A stretch of 25,795 nt of DNA from positions 1 to 25,795 of IMG/VR virus record IMGVR_UViG_3300033153_013843; one strand, 5' to 3'. The notes below the pieces were generated by a model, which did no database searches, was not told where the DNA came from, and saw nothing but the letters and a program-made list of their open reading frames with translations. Of this stretch, positions 13,187 to 21,378 are shown in pieces. Origin of the DNA: a virus. Position numbers and translations under genes: made by a program. The stretch's first letter is position 1, and every line of letters begins with the position of its first letter.

Positions 13187-13868
13187 ATATGGAAAGGGAG
13201 TATGGGCCAATACAAAAATACAATTATGTTCTTGTGGCTGTGAAATGGTTCTTCCTAAACGTAAAAGAAAATATGGAAAAGAAGTATTTATAAGAGGTCA
13301 TCGAAAAAGAGGATATAAAGGATATGAAAAATATATTAAAAAAATTGAAGAAGAAAGATTAAAAAAATGGAATACCGGTAAATCATGGCCATCTATTAAA
13401 GATGTAGTAAAATACAATAAAGATCAAATAAATAAAGGTCAGTTCAAAGCAACAATAAAAAATGCACACGAATGCTGTTGGGCTTGTGGCAGAAAAGATC
13501 TTCCATTAGAACGTGCCCATGTTATTGCAAGAAGACATACCAATGGCAATAATCATCCACAAAATATATGGCTGTTATGTCCTGGTTGCCATTTAATTCA
13601 ACCCGATAATGTTCCAATTAAAGCCCAATTAAAATGGATAAAACAAATACCAAAATATGATAAAGATATAACTTTTCATAAACGTATTTATAATACTATG
13701 CTTGGAATGTCATTGAGGTGGGATATACCTGTAAATAATCAAGGATTACAAGAAATTTTTACTTTGTGGGTTAGGCTACAAATGAAACTCAATTTATTAA
13801 CCTTTTGTGAAAAAGAAGACTTAGCTTATTTAGAACAAGATAATAGATTAAATTTTTTATCTAACTAA
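13173..13868 (+). CDS. HNH endonuclease (free-standing, splitting maf)
   Basis: 231 residues. The N-terminal 50 are basic and hold a CSCGC cluster (Cys19, 21, 23), a likely zinc/DNA-binding element, followed by a charged helix. The HNH nuclease module is residues 101-140: CWACG (Cys102, 105), ERAHVIARR with His116, NHPQNIWLLCPGCH with Asn131, Cys136, Cys139 and His140, i.e. H-N-H plus a structural Cys4 zinc site. It would cut double-stranded DNA with its metal-bound His-Asn-His centre. It starts within the end of the first maf fragment and stops 21 bases before the second, leaving no room for a group I intron; it is also not in frame with either piece, which excludes an intein. It therefore looks like a stand-alone homing-type gene that invaded maf. 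Confidence 0.82.
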   Translation: MPLYKYGKGVWANTKIQLCSCGCEMVLPKRKRKYGKEVFIRGHRKRGYKGYEKYIKKIEEERLKKWNTGKSWPSIKDVVKYNKDQINKGQFKATIKNAHECCWACGRKDLPLERAHVIARRHTNGNNHPQNIWLLCPGCHLIQPDNVPIKAQLKWIKQIPKYDKDITFHKRIYNTMLGMSLRWDIPVNNQGLQEIFTLWVRLQMKLNLLTFCEKEDLAYLEQDNRLNFLSN

Positions 13869-13889
13869 TTATAAAACAAAGGAAAATCT

Positions 13890-15380
13890 ATGAATAAACT
13901 CGTAATCAATTCAACCGAAGGCGGGGCCCATATCAAGGGTGCAAAAAGAATATCTCTCAAAAATGTCATCAAAAAATATTGCCAAAATCCTATTGATAAA
14001 TCAATAATAACCCCACTTTTATCCCATGCCGACAATGCCAACGAACTAATCGAAAAGGTCATTCCTTTACTCAAACAAGATATTGATATTTTAAATGAAA
14101 TAATAATCAATAGTAGAAAGGGAATAGCAGTTAGTCATGGCATTAAAACCCTGATAAATCGCCCTGAATATAACCGATTATTGCCTAAAAAAACAGAAAA
14201 GATGTTCGGTAAGCTAAACCAAAAAGCCATACAAAAATCACAAGGAAATCAATTATTGGTAAATCAACTGTTTTTTAAAATGGCAATTGATAGGCTAAAA
14301 AAATGTAGACTCAAAACAATGATGATTATGTCAAATAAAAATTTCATATTCTCTGAATTTGCTCATATTGCTGCTGTTAAAAATCCCTTGGTTAATGTGG
14401 CTATATACGGGGCAACCAGACAAATTGCTACACGAGGATTAAAAGTTGACCCCACTATCAATCATTTTTTAAAGAATAAAAAAGATGCAATAATTCGAAC
14501 AGAACGCAATATGATTATTCTAAACGCCGCCAAAACCGCCTCTGAATCTTTAAAAAAATCATATAGAAAAACTTTAAAACTTCTGAAAAAATATGATAAA
14601 ACAAAGGACGATAATCTATTAACTTCATTTGAAAAAGAACCTATTGATTTAAAAGATGCTGAAGATTATTTCAAAGCAGGCAACTGGGCACATCCTCTGT
14701 TAGATGCTAACAAAGTATTAAAAGAAAATAAAATTTCACAGTATAAAAAGGCTAAAAAGATATACGATAAAGCATGGAATATGAGATACAAAGCAATCTA
14801 TAAAGCTAAAGAAGACGAAAAAGAACATCACGATAAAATGATCAAATTAGTTAAATATAATGAATTACTTGAAAATGCAAAAGATGTTGGTAGATTAGAT
14901 AAAGATTTTGACAAAGCATTAAAATTAATGAAAGAAGCAATTGAATTAATGCCAGATGAACAAGAAGCAAGATGGGGATTGGCCACTGCCTTACATCATG
15001 CGCAAAAAATAGAAGAGGCCGTCGAAGAATATAAAAAACTTATTGAAGATTTTCCCGACAATAATACATTTCGGTTTGAATATGGACAAGTTTTACTTCT
15101 TGAAAATGATTTAAAAGAAGGACTTAAACAAATCGGAATAGTCATGGAAAAGACAGATGAATTTGATAGTTTTTTGGCCCGATTAGGCGAAATATATGAA
15201 CACGCCGGAATGGATAAAGAGGCCCTTGTAGCTTATAATGCTTATTTAAAAAAATATCCATATGACTACAAAATATGGAATAAAAAAGGCGATTGCCTCA
15301 CTGCATTAAATAGAAAAGCAACCGCCAAAAAAGCCTATCAGAAGGCACTTGATATTAAACCCGATTTAGAATTACAATAA
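13890..15380 (+). CDS. Maf glycosyltransferase C-terminal part with TPR repeats
   Basis: 496 residues beginning NKLVINSTEGGAHIKGAKRISL. In intact Maf/DUF115 proteins an INATEGGA-x-I-x-G motif of this kind follows about a dozen residues after the F-E pair that ends the catalytic domain. Joining Lys455 of the first fragment to Asn2 here restores that spacing exactly. Residues about 20-320 are helical and basic like the Maf C-terminal region. Residues about 330-496 form around four TPR units (ALKLMKEAIELMPDEQEARWGLATAL, EEAVEEYKKLIEDFPDN, KEALVAYNAYLKKYP, KKAYQKALDIKPD), a protein-binding surface that could recruit the acceptor or the first fragment. It has its own site (AAAGGAAAA) before ATG 13890. 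Whether the halves reassemble is not known. It is the last plus-strand gene before the convergent tail genes. Confidence 0.75.
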   Translation: MNKLVINSTEGGAHIKGAKRISLKNVIKKYCQNPIDKSIITPLLSHADNANELIEKVIPLLKQDIDILNEIIINSRKGIAVSHGIKTLINRPEYNRLLPKKTEKMFGKLNQKAIQKSQGNQLLVNQLFFKMAIDRLKKCRLKTMMIMSNKNFIFSEFAHIAAVKNPLVNVAIYGATRQIATRGLKVDPTINHFLKNKKDAIIRTERNMIILNAAKTASESLKKSYRKTLKLLKKYDKTKDDNLLTSFEKEPIDLKDAEDYFKAGNWAHPLLDANKVLKENKISQYKKAKKIYDKAWNMRYKAIYKAKEDEKEHHDKMIKLVKYNELLENAKDVGRLDKDFDKALKLMKEAIELMPDEQEARWGLATALHHAQKIEEAVEEYKKLIEDFPDNNTFRFEYGQVLLLENDLKEGLKQIGIVMEKTDEFDSFLARLGEIYEHAGMDKEALVAYNAYLKKYPYDYKIWNKKGDCLTALNRKATAKKAYQKALDIKPDLELQ

Positions 15381-15429
15381 AGTTTTCCCTTTGATGTTGA
15401 AAAATTTCCAGTTAACTTTAAATTATTAC

Positions 15430-17361
15430 TTATTTAGCAATCCAGCCAACATCCCCTATACCCGATTCTTTTACATAAATAGATGTGTCTGCCCCGCCTT
15501 CTGTTCTCATATAAATAGAACCAATAGGAGCAGCAAAATTACCCTCGGGAGTTCCAGAACCAGAAACTAAAGTTGGCCCAGAATGAATACCTACGGTAAC
15601 ATATGCACTACCAAAAATATCTCTTATGCCATCTACTCCATCTGTAACATTGCCGATTTGCTTATATTCGTCATTGAAAGTTGACAATGTATAACCGCCA
15701 ACATCGCCGCCAGATAAATTTTCAAAGCTACACCCTGTCACTGCCCCTAAATTATGAATGCCAGCCCAGATTATTCCCCATGCTGCAACGGGAGAATCAT
15801 TAGTAAAAATACAATTTGAAATAATGGTTGTTCCTGAATTTACAGGGGAAACTACTCCACCACCATCTGCATCGCTCCGACAATTTCTAAAATTACAACC
15901 AGTAATACTAACATGCGCATTTGTACTGTTTATTTTAATCGCTGTTTGACCAATATATGCAAAAGAACATCCAGTGATGCTAACCGTTGTAATAGTATCT
16001 TCGAGAAGTTTAATCCCATCATTTTGATAATTTCCAATAAAACAGTTGTTTATTTCAATACCACTGATTACTCCATTATTTTCATCAAGCGACATACAAG
16101 TTAAAGTACCAGCAGCAGAAGTAACCCCATCAAAATAAATATTGCTAAACAAACAAACCGATACATTTATTGAAGCGGCATTAGCTTCAAACTGTACACT
16201 TGAATCATATGCGCTAACTACATACCCATTAGTAAACATCAAACCATCAGAAGCATTTATTTCAATACAGTAATCAATCTGATAGGCTCCGCTTATAATA
16301 AAATCGCTAAATGTAGATGTCCAAGGTATGGTATAAGTGGTATCATCGTTATACTGTGCCCTGATCCTCAATAAAGCGCTTTCATTTATCAATGCTTCAC
16401 CCAAAGTGCCATAAAGCCTAAATCGAGTTAAATTACAACTCCTTATACCAACTAAATCAATTCCAAAAGGATGTTTAAGTGTAACAATACCATCGAGTTT
16501 AAATCCACCGTGTTTTATAATTTTAATTGCCGCTCCATCTGTCTGAAAGGCAGCAGAAGCTGTTATTATAAAATTAGTTATACTACAACCTGACCCAAAA
16601 ATAGCGGAGTCTCCGGCATCAGAAGTTGTAAACACTATCGCATCTGATGCTGCACCAGCGATGTTATTAAGAATAGTCGGTTTAGACCCTTCTTCTCCGA
16701 TTAAATTCTTATTGTTGGCAGCTATTGTAATAGTGCTTGTAATTCTGTAGTAACCGTAAGGAAATTTAGTTGTTCTAAATGCCGCAATGGCGGCATTTAT
16801 GGCTGCTGTATCATTTGCTGTGCCATCACCTACAGCCCCCCACCATTGAGGATAGGTTCCTTCGAGAAAGCTTGTTCCGAAATCAACATTAATACTTGAA
16901 CCAAATACCTGATATAGCCCTGTTTTAAATGGCCCATTGATTGTAAGCGCCCCTGGACCATCAATAACAGCGCCGTTTTCAATTTCTAATGTAATATTAG
17001 AAGGTATAATTACATTTGTCGTAAGTACATAGGCGGTTTCGGCACTGATCCTATTATGCCTTAGATATATTATAGCTTTGTTTGTGCCAATGATATCGAT
17101 GAGGGCTTTAATTGATTTATCATTCCCGGTTAACCCTTGATCAACCTCGCTATAATCTACATAATAAAATGATCCTGCAATTGCAGATATTAATTGATCA
17201 TGAGTATCAGTAGATGCAATCTTTAAAGTTATGCCCCTTTCTTCAATTAAATTAGAAATCTCTTCTTGTATAGCATTGAGCCAATCTTCCTCAACACGAG
17301 TTCCAGGTGGACCATTTGCAAACATATTAAGTACATTATATGGTCCTTCTGTTCTATGCAT
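15430..17361 (-). CDS. tailspike/tail fibre with beta-helix domain
   Basis: 643 residues. Residues 1-60 form a virion-attachment type domain (MHRTEGPYNVLNMFANGPPG, then WLNAIQEEISNLIEERGI and TLKIASTDTHDQLISAI) also present in the next upstream gene. From about residue 165, PQWWGAVGDGTANDTAAINAAIAAF marks the start of a pectate-lyase-like right-handed beta-helix, as in many depolymerase tailspikes. The repeats that follow (VSITGCSFAYIG, VSITGCNFRNC, TIISNCIF, AVTGCSF) are helix rungs. The end, GSIYMRTEGGADTSIYVKE-DVGWIAK, is a common tail-fibre terminus. It should bind, and perhaps cut, a surface glycan on the host. The ribosome binding site is AGGGAGAT upstream of the start at 17361. No separate chaperone gene is seen after it. 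Confidence 0.85.
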   Translation of the reverse strand: MHRTEGPYNVLNMFANGPPGTRVEEDWLNAIQEEISNLIEERGITLKIASTDTHDQLISAIAGSFYYVDYSEVDQGLTGNDKSIKALIDIIGTNKAIIYLRHNRISAETAYVLTTNVIIPSNITLEIENGAVIDGPGALTINGPFKTGLYQVFGSSINVDFGTSFLEGTYPQWWGAVGDGTANDTAAINAAIAAFRTTKFPYGYYRITSTITIAANNKNLIGEEGSKPTILNNIAGAASDAIVFTTSDAGDSAIFGSGCSITNFIITASAAFQTDGAAIKIIKHGGFKLDGIVTLKHPFGIDLVGIRSCNLTRFRLYGTLGEALINESALLRIRAQYNDDTTYTIPWTSTFSDFIISGAYQIDYCIEINASDGLMFTNGYVVSAYDSSVQFEANAASINVSVCLFSNIYFDGVTSAAGTLTCMSLDENNGVISGIEINNCFIGNYQNDGIKLLEDTITTVSITGCSFAYIGQTAIKINSTNAHVSITGCNFRNCRSDADGGGVVSPVNSGTTIISNCIFTNDSPVAAWGIIWAGIHNLGAVTGCSFENLSGGDVGGYTLSTFNDEYKQIGNVTDGVDGIRDIFGSAYVTVGIHSGPTLVSGSGTPEGNFAAPIGSIYMRTEGGADTSIYVKESGIGDVGWIAK

Positions 17362-17380
17362 AATATAATCTCCCTATATT

Positions 17381-17749
17381 TTAATCAAAAGCACCATTAA
17401 GATTAATCCAGGTTCCATTGACGTATCCTTGAAATTGATCAACATCTGAATTAAGAATAACTCTACCATTTATAAGCGGCAGAGCATTTCTTTCGACTGT
17501 GGTCATTTCGGTAAAAATTATACTACTATGTGTTAAATGAACAGCCGCGGCTAATATTATTAAATCGATAGCGGCTTTTAGTTGTACAGAAGTTTCTGTA
17601 CTTGCCGTTTTTAAAACAAGCCCCGCCTGTTCAATTACATAGGCAATTTCTTCTTGTACGGCATTAAGCCAATCATCATTTACAGTAGTTGCCGGAGGAC
17701 CATCCGAAAATAAACCAGAAACATTACTTTCTCCCTCTGTTCTGTGCAT
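17381..17749 (-). CDS. short tail appendage protein, paralogue of the tailspike N-terminus
   Basis: 122 residues starting MHRTEGESNVSGLFSDGPPA with WLNAVQEEIAYVIEQAGLVLKTASTET, clearly homologous to the first 60 residues of the tailspike encoded next. The remainder (FTEMTTVERNALPLINGRVILNSDVDQFQGYVNGTWINL) resembles the small carboxyl module that often ends phage tail fibres. Start 17749 is chosen over 17785 because AGGGGGAT (17753-17760) lies just upstream and the homology begins there. It may be a short fibre, an adaptor through which the large spike attaches, or what remains of a second spike that lost its middle. Confidence 0.72.
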   Translation of the reverse strand: MHRTEGESNVSGLFSDGPPATTVNDDWLNAVQEEIAYVIEQAGLVLKTASTETSVQLKAAIDLIILAAAVHLTHSSIIFTEMTTVERNALPLINGRVILNSDVDQFQGYVNGTWINLNGAFD

Positions 17750-17760
17750 AATATCCCCCT

Positions 17761-18357
17761 CTAAACAACAACCGTTACTCCCCAAGCATATGTGGGATCA
17801 AATCTCCAAATATTGGTATCATTTTCAAGCCCGGTACTTTGTTCTGGCTCGACAAAACCAACAATCATAATACTTGTTTGAGATGCTGTTGTAATACTTC
17901 CGGGCGCATCAGAATACAGATAAACTGGCCATCCTATTCTATCATCGGCAAAAGAGAGGCTGAAAGCAGATTTATAAACAAGCCCTTTTCTTAAAACATT
18001 GCCAAAAGTACTTATTGCATAGCTATCACCAGCTACTCCCAAAACAACTGGCCTTTCTGAATTTGAACCAACGATACCACTTGCCAAAGTCCACTGTCCT
18101 GATGGACCTCTTTCAAGAATATTCCCCATCGAGCATGCTTCGGAAATTAATTGGGAATAATCAATCCACCCTTTTATACCATCTCCAGTTGAAAAATGTT
18201 GTGCATCTGGATTTTTCCAAAAATCGCCAGGATTAACAAATTCAGTTTCCATCAGTGTAATCAAAAAATCCCTCAAGTCTTGTGCAGAAATTTGCCCTGT
18301 TACATTATCCGCAAATAATGCTAAAAGTGCCGTTCTTGTTCTTTGTGTATCAGCCAT
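17761..18357 (-). CDS. tail fibre-associated structural protein
   Basis: 198 residues beginning ADTQRTRTALLALFADNVTGQISAQDLRDFLITL, an N-terminal helix pair seen in phage tail-tip or fibre proteins. A beta-rich C-terminal half (VVLGVAGDSYAISTFGNVLRKGLVYKS, VYLYSDAPGSI, IMIVGFVEPE) follows. It lies directly downstream of the gp48 homologue, where Mu encodes its fibre genes, and directly upstream of the two MHRTEG proteins, so it is most likely a connector or fibre subunit. No enzymatic motif is evident and I do not recognise a named family. Confidence 0.65.
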   Translation of the reverse strand: MADTQRTRTALLALFADNVTGQISAQDLRDFLITLMETEFVNPGDFWKNPDAQHFSTGDGIKGWIDYSQLISEACSMGNILERGPSGQWTLASGIVGSNSERPVVLGVAGDSYAISTFGNVLRKGLVYKSAFSLSFADDRIGWPVYLYSDAPGSITTASQTSIMIVGFVEPEQSTGLENDTNIWRFDPTYAWGVTVVV

Positions 18358-18372
18358 TTACTTTCTCCTCTT

Positions 18373-19221
18373 TTAAGGTGTATTATACTCATTAAAATCA
18401 AATGCGTCTTTATAAAATGCCCCTCCAACCAATACATCAAAACTACGATGCATTTCGCTATATAAAATAGCATTAAAATCGAGGGTAAATCCTTCTCCAA
18501 ATGCTGCATCAATTTGTCTTTCAAAAAAATAACTATAGCTTTTATCAAATGCTCCTTGTAAATATTCATCGGGCTCATGAGATATGGAATTAAAAGCGAA
18601 ACTACAGGATTCACTAAAAGCTGCCTCATAAGCAAAAAGAATTGAAGTATGTGCCTGTTTTCTCAAATTAAGAAAACACACAATTGCTGCATATTCGTCG
18701 GAAACCTCAATTAATTGATCTTGACATGCCCCTTCGCCACAAGTAAAATATTTCCATTGCCACCCATAATTACAAGCTACTTTCCACCAAAATAATTTTT
18801 GATTATCCCCGCAAGGATCTCCACTAACCCCAATACCACTCCAAAATGGTGTATACTCGGTTATTTTAATTATATAGCCATCGGTAAATATTTCGAGCAA
18901 ATCAATAAAATGACTTTTATTTTGTTTGCCATGCAAAACCAATTTTGCATTAGCTTTATTTCTTCTTAACTGAATTGTGTCTGCAAGAGGGAAGCATTCG
19001 GGCAACCCTAAATCGTTTTCATGATTAGTAAGCAATTCATCTGTTGTTAATGTATTTTGTTCTGGCAAGAGATCGCTTGATCTTTCGTCTACTCGTGTAA
19101 ATTCTTCCGCTTCACCATATAAGAATTCCGTTAGAATAGAACCATCGTCCTTATTCCATGCTTTTCCACGAGGCAATAAAGATTGTAAAAGTCTTAAATA
19201 TTCAAGGGCTGTTCGAGCCAT
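18373..19221 (-). CDS. Mu gp48-like tail protein (DUF2313/YmfQ)
   Basis: 282 residues. The N-terminus ALEYLRLLQSLLPRGKAWN, followed by an acidic helix and LLPEQNTLTTDELLTNHENDLGLPECF, is typical of the Mu gp48/YmfQ family that closes the baseplate module, linking J-type wedge protein to fibres. Mu gp48 is under 200 residues. Here the last 90 or so form an unusual extension rich in Phe, Tyr, Ala and Glu (SYSYFFERQIDAAFGEGFTLDF). Start 19221 is preferred to 19236 because the ATG overlaps the gp47 stop (TAATG) and GGAGAG lies upstream. Confidence 0.82.
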   Translation of the reverse strand: MARTALEYLRLLQSLLPRGKAWNKDDGSILTEFLYGEAEEFTRVDERSSDLLPEQNTLTTDELLTNHENDLGLPECFPLADTIQLRRNKANAKLVLHGKQNKSHFIDLLEIFTDGYIIKITEYTPFWSGIGVSGDPCGDNQKLFWWKVACNYGWQWKYFTCGEGACQDQLIEVSDEYAAIVCFLNLRKQAHTSILFAYEAAFSESCSFAFNSISHEPDEYLQGAFDKSYSYFFERQIDAAFGEGFTLDFNAILYSEMHRSFDVLVGGAFYKDAFDFNEYNTP

Positions 19222-20312
19222 TAATAATCTCTCCAAGTAATTGTACCAAGGATATGAATCTGTGTCCTTGTCGCCTCTATATCTGTTGACGGAATATTCA
19301 ATTTATGATTTTCTTCTTCATCGGCAATAGATATCGCCTCTGTAATAGATGATATAGTTATTATTTCTCCTGGTCCGGCACCCTGTAAAAATAATTCCTG
19401 TAATTCGAGCCTAACAGAATTCTGTGCAGCAACAGTATTTGGATCGAGATTAATATCCATGTCAATAGTTAATTCAGTTAATTCAATTATAAATAACCCT
19501 GGTTCAGCAGTTACAGGAATGCCAATAGTTCCACTCCATTCGTGTTCGTGTTCGATTAAATAATCACGCACTTCTTGCCGTTTTACTGCATCTGGTACTA
19601 TTGAAGAATCTCCATCGCAGACAAAAGCAATGCCAACCGTTCCTACCCCATGATATAGAGGAAAAACCCAAGCACGTGTAACCCCAGGAACTTCTAAAGT
19701 CCAGTTTAAAAAATCAATCTCGGTGCCTCCATAAGGAGGATTTCTTTTTCGCAATAATATTCTTTCCCGCAATGCATCGTCAGTTTCTTCATCTTCCCCG
19801 CTTGTTAAACCGCCAGAATTGACCGTAGTAGATGTATTGACCCCGACAATGGGACTGATAAAAGTAAGTATAATACCAGGGTCATCATTGCCATCGCCTC
19901 CGGCAACTGTAGCAGTAACCTCAAGATCCGCTACTCCGCTTGATATAGCAATTTCTGTATCGGTCGTATATATATTTTCATTAGCAGATTGAAGTTCTGA
20001 TCCCGCAGGGATAGTCGTTCCATTTGTACCTGTAGCCAATGTTGTTCCAGTTGCGGCACCCGCTTTTCTGCGCGATAATCCATATTCAAAAGCATGAGCA
20101 TCGAGCCCCGCTTCATCTGCCGTAGAGATGAATAATTGTCTCGCTTGATAATCTAAATATTCATATAAGAGATGAAAAACCCCAGCATTAACTCTTGCAA
20201 TAACGCTTAATGTTGATCTCCTCAAAAGGGATGTTGCCCCTGTAATTCGAGTCTGAAAATCTGAAACTATGCGATCAACTATTGTCTGAAGAGAATTTCT
20301 TGTGAATGGCAT
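19221..20312 (-). CDS. baseplate J family protein (Mu gp47-like)
   Basis: 363 residues spanning the full family length. Recognisable parts are the helical N-terminus (VNAGVFHLLYEYLDYQARQLF), a beta insertion with GTTIPAGSELQSANENIYTTDTE, the core GGLTSGEDEETDDALRERILLRKRNPPYGGTEIDFLNW, and EVPGVTRAWVFPLYHGVGTVGI, all standard for Mu gp47/P2 J. It forms the wedges of the contractile tail baseplate around the hub. It is preceded by the gp46 gene and followed by an overlapping gp48 gene, the same order as in Mu. Confidence 0.93.
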   Translation of the reverse strand: MPFTRNSLQTIVDRIVSDFQTRITGATSLLRRSTLSVIARVNAGVFHLLYEYLDYQARQLFISTADEAGLDAHAFEYGLSRRKAGAATGTTLATGTNGTTIPAGSELQSANENIYTTDTEIAISSGVADLEVTATVAGGDGNDDPGIILTFISPIVGVNTSTTVNSGGLTSGEDEETDDALRERILLRKRNPPYGGTEIDFLNWTLEVPGVTRAWVFPLYHGVGTVGIAFVCDGDSSIVPDAVKRQEVRDYLIEHEHEWSGTIGIPVTAEPGLFIIELTELTIDMDINLDPNTVAAQNSVRLELQELFLQGAGPGEIITISSITEAISIADEEENHKLNIPSTDIEATRTQIHILGTITWRDY

Positions 20313-20313
20313 A

Positions 20314-20799
20314 TTATCCTCTTAATCCCTGTGCAATCCATTGCGCTTCATATTTGAAGGAAAGTATTGTCCCATCTGGTTTGTGAATTTGTACTAATAA
20401 TGCCAATATATCATGGCCGACCGATCCTGATCTTTCAGCACTTACGTCAATTTTTTTTACCACTTTGTCTTTGATAAACCATTCTAACGCTTCTTTTGCG
20501 TATTCTTTTGCCTTGATTAAAGCGTTTTCTAATGTTTTTTCTCTGCTTAATAACCATAATCTTGACCCTATTTGATCATTTTCTATATTTGGAACTAAAT
20601 CCCCCCACCAACCTCGCCTATCTGGATTATTTGAATCCGGCAAAATATCATCAGGCTTTGCTCTACGATCTGTAAATAAACTTATAATCACAGCTGTTTC
20701 TAATCCCGCATCGGATTCTAAGTCTTGAATAGAAGTATCAAAAGAAAAATTCCCTTCCATTAAATTCGAATCCCAAATTATTCTAATGTCTCCAGCCAT
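20314..20799 (-). CDS. Mu gp46-like baseplate protein
   Basis: 161 residues. SIQDLESDAGLETAVIISLFTDRRA and especially DRRGWWGDLVPNIENDQIGSRLWLLSREK match the Mu gp46 family, the counterpart of the W/gp25-like wedge protein. The C-terminal half is a charged helix followed by strands ending KYEAQWIAQGLRG. It lies one base before the gp47 start and just overlaps the spike gene, as expected for a co-translated baseplate block. Confidence 0.9.
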   Translation of the reverse strand: MAGDIRIIWDSNLMEGNFSFDTSIQDLESDAGLETAVIISLFTDRRAKPDDILPDSNNPDRRGWWGDLVPNIENDQIGSRLWLLSREKTLENALIKAKEYAKEALEWFIKDKVVKKIDVSAERSGSVGHDILALLVQIHKPDGTILSFKYEAQWIAQGLRG

Positions 20800-21374
20800 T
20801 AATTTGCCTTTGTTTTTTCTGTTGTATCTATATTTTCAACCATCAAAGTATTCGGGACACCTGTTCCCCCATATACAGAAAGATTATGTGTATGGGTATT
20901 ATAAATATCCATTGCTAATTTATTCAATAATTTATTTATAGGCCCCGATGGGTCACCAAGATCCACAGTTGTCCCATCAATTTTTATTGTAGTTCCTATT
21001 ACTTCAAGTGCTCCTCCAGATTTAAAATGAATTCTAAATGGGCTTGTTTTATCATCTTTGTGATAAATTGCTATCTCGCCTTCGGCTAAATCTGTTGGCC
21101 GATAACGTCCATCATGAACACATAAGGCAATTCCATGATCTCGATTTCCATTTAAAAAACCAATAAAAACTTCTGCTCCTGCAAGAGGATGGCTTTCAAA
21201 TCCATATTCTTGAAACCGTTCAATACTACTTATTGTTTCATCAGCCAAAGCAAGAACCTGAATTCTTTGTGTCCCCTCTGAATTCTCAACAGCCTTTAAT
21301 ACCGCTCGACCTAACATCAAAAATATTTTATTTGTAATTGGTCTAATTAATCTTTTAAAATCCAAAAAATTCAC
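20799..21374 (-). CDS. baseplate spike protein V (Mu gp45-like)
   Basis: 191 residues. The OB-fold segment (IQVLALADETISSIERFQEYGFESHPLAGAEVFIGFLNGNRDHGI) is the hallmark of Mu gp45. It is followed by the triple beta-helix stem (LEVIGTTIKIDGTTVDLGDP). Near the end NTHTHN supplies the HxH motif that in related spikes binds an iron ion at the membrane-piercing tip. The trimer punctures the outer membrane. The C-terminal extension after HxH is longer than in minimal spikes. Confidence 0.9.
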   Translation of the reverse strand: MNFLDFKRLIRPITNKIFLMLGRAVLKAVENSEGTQRIQVLALADETISSIERFQEYGFESHPLAGAEVFIGFLNGNRDHGIALCVHDGRYRPTDLAEGEIAIYHKDDKTSPFRIHFKSGGALEVIGTTIKIDGTTVDLGDPSGPINKLLNKLAMDIYNTHTHNLSVYGGTGVPNTLMVENIDTTEKTKAN

Positions 21375-21378
21375 AATA

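Noticed and set aside
13163-13892. Group I intron or intein as the cause of the maf interruption
   Set aside because: The HNH gene fills almost the whole interval, leaving no several-hundred-base structured intron RNA. Its frame is separate from both maf pieces with stops between them, so no intein fusion is possible.
15381-15429. Bidirectional terminator between the convergent operons
   Set aside because: Only a short AGTTAACT palindrome and scattered A/T runs are present; no stable hairpin with a T-run could be drawn.
15430-17361. Diversity-generating retroelement target in the tailspike
   Set aside because: No reverse transcriptase gene and no template/variable repeat pair were seen in the window.
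18321-18635. Minus-strand frame inside the gp48 gene end
   Set aside because: It is an out-of-frame shadow of the gp48 homologue's C-terminal extension with no supporting start or motif.
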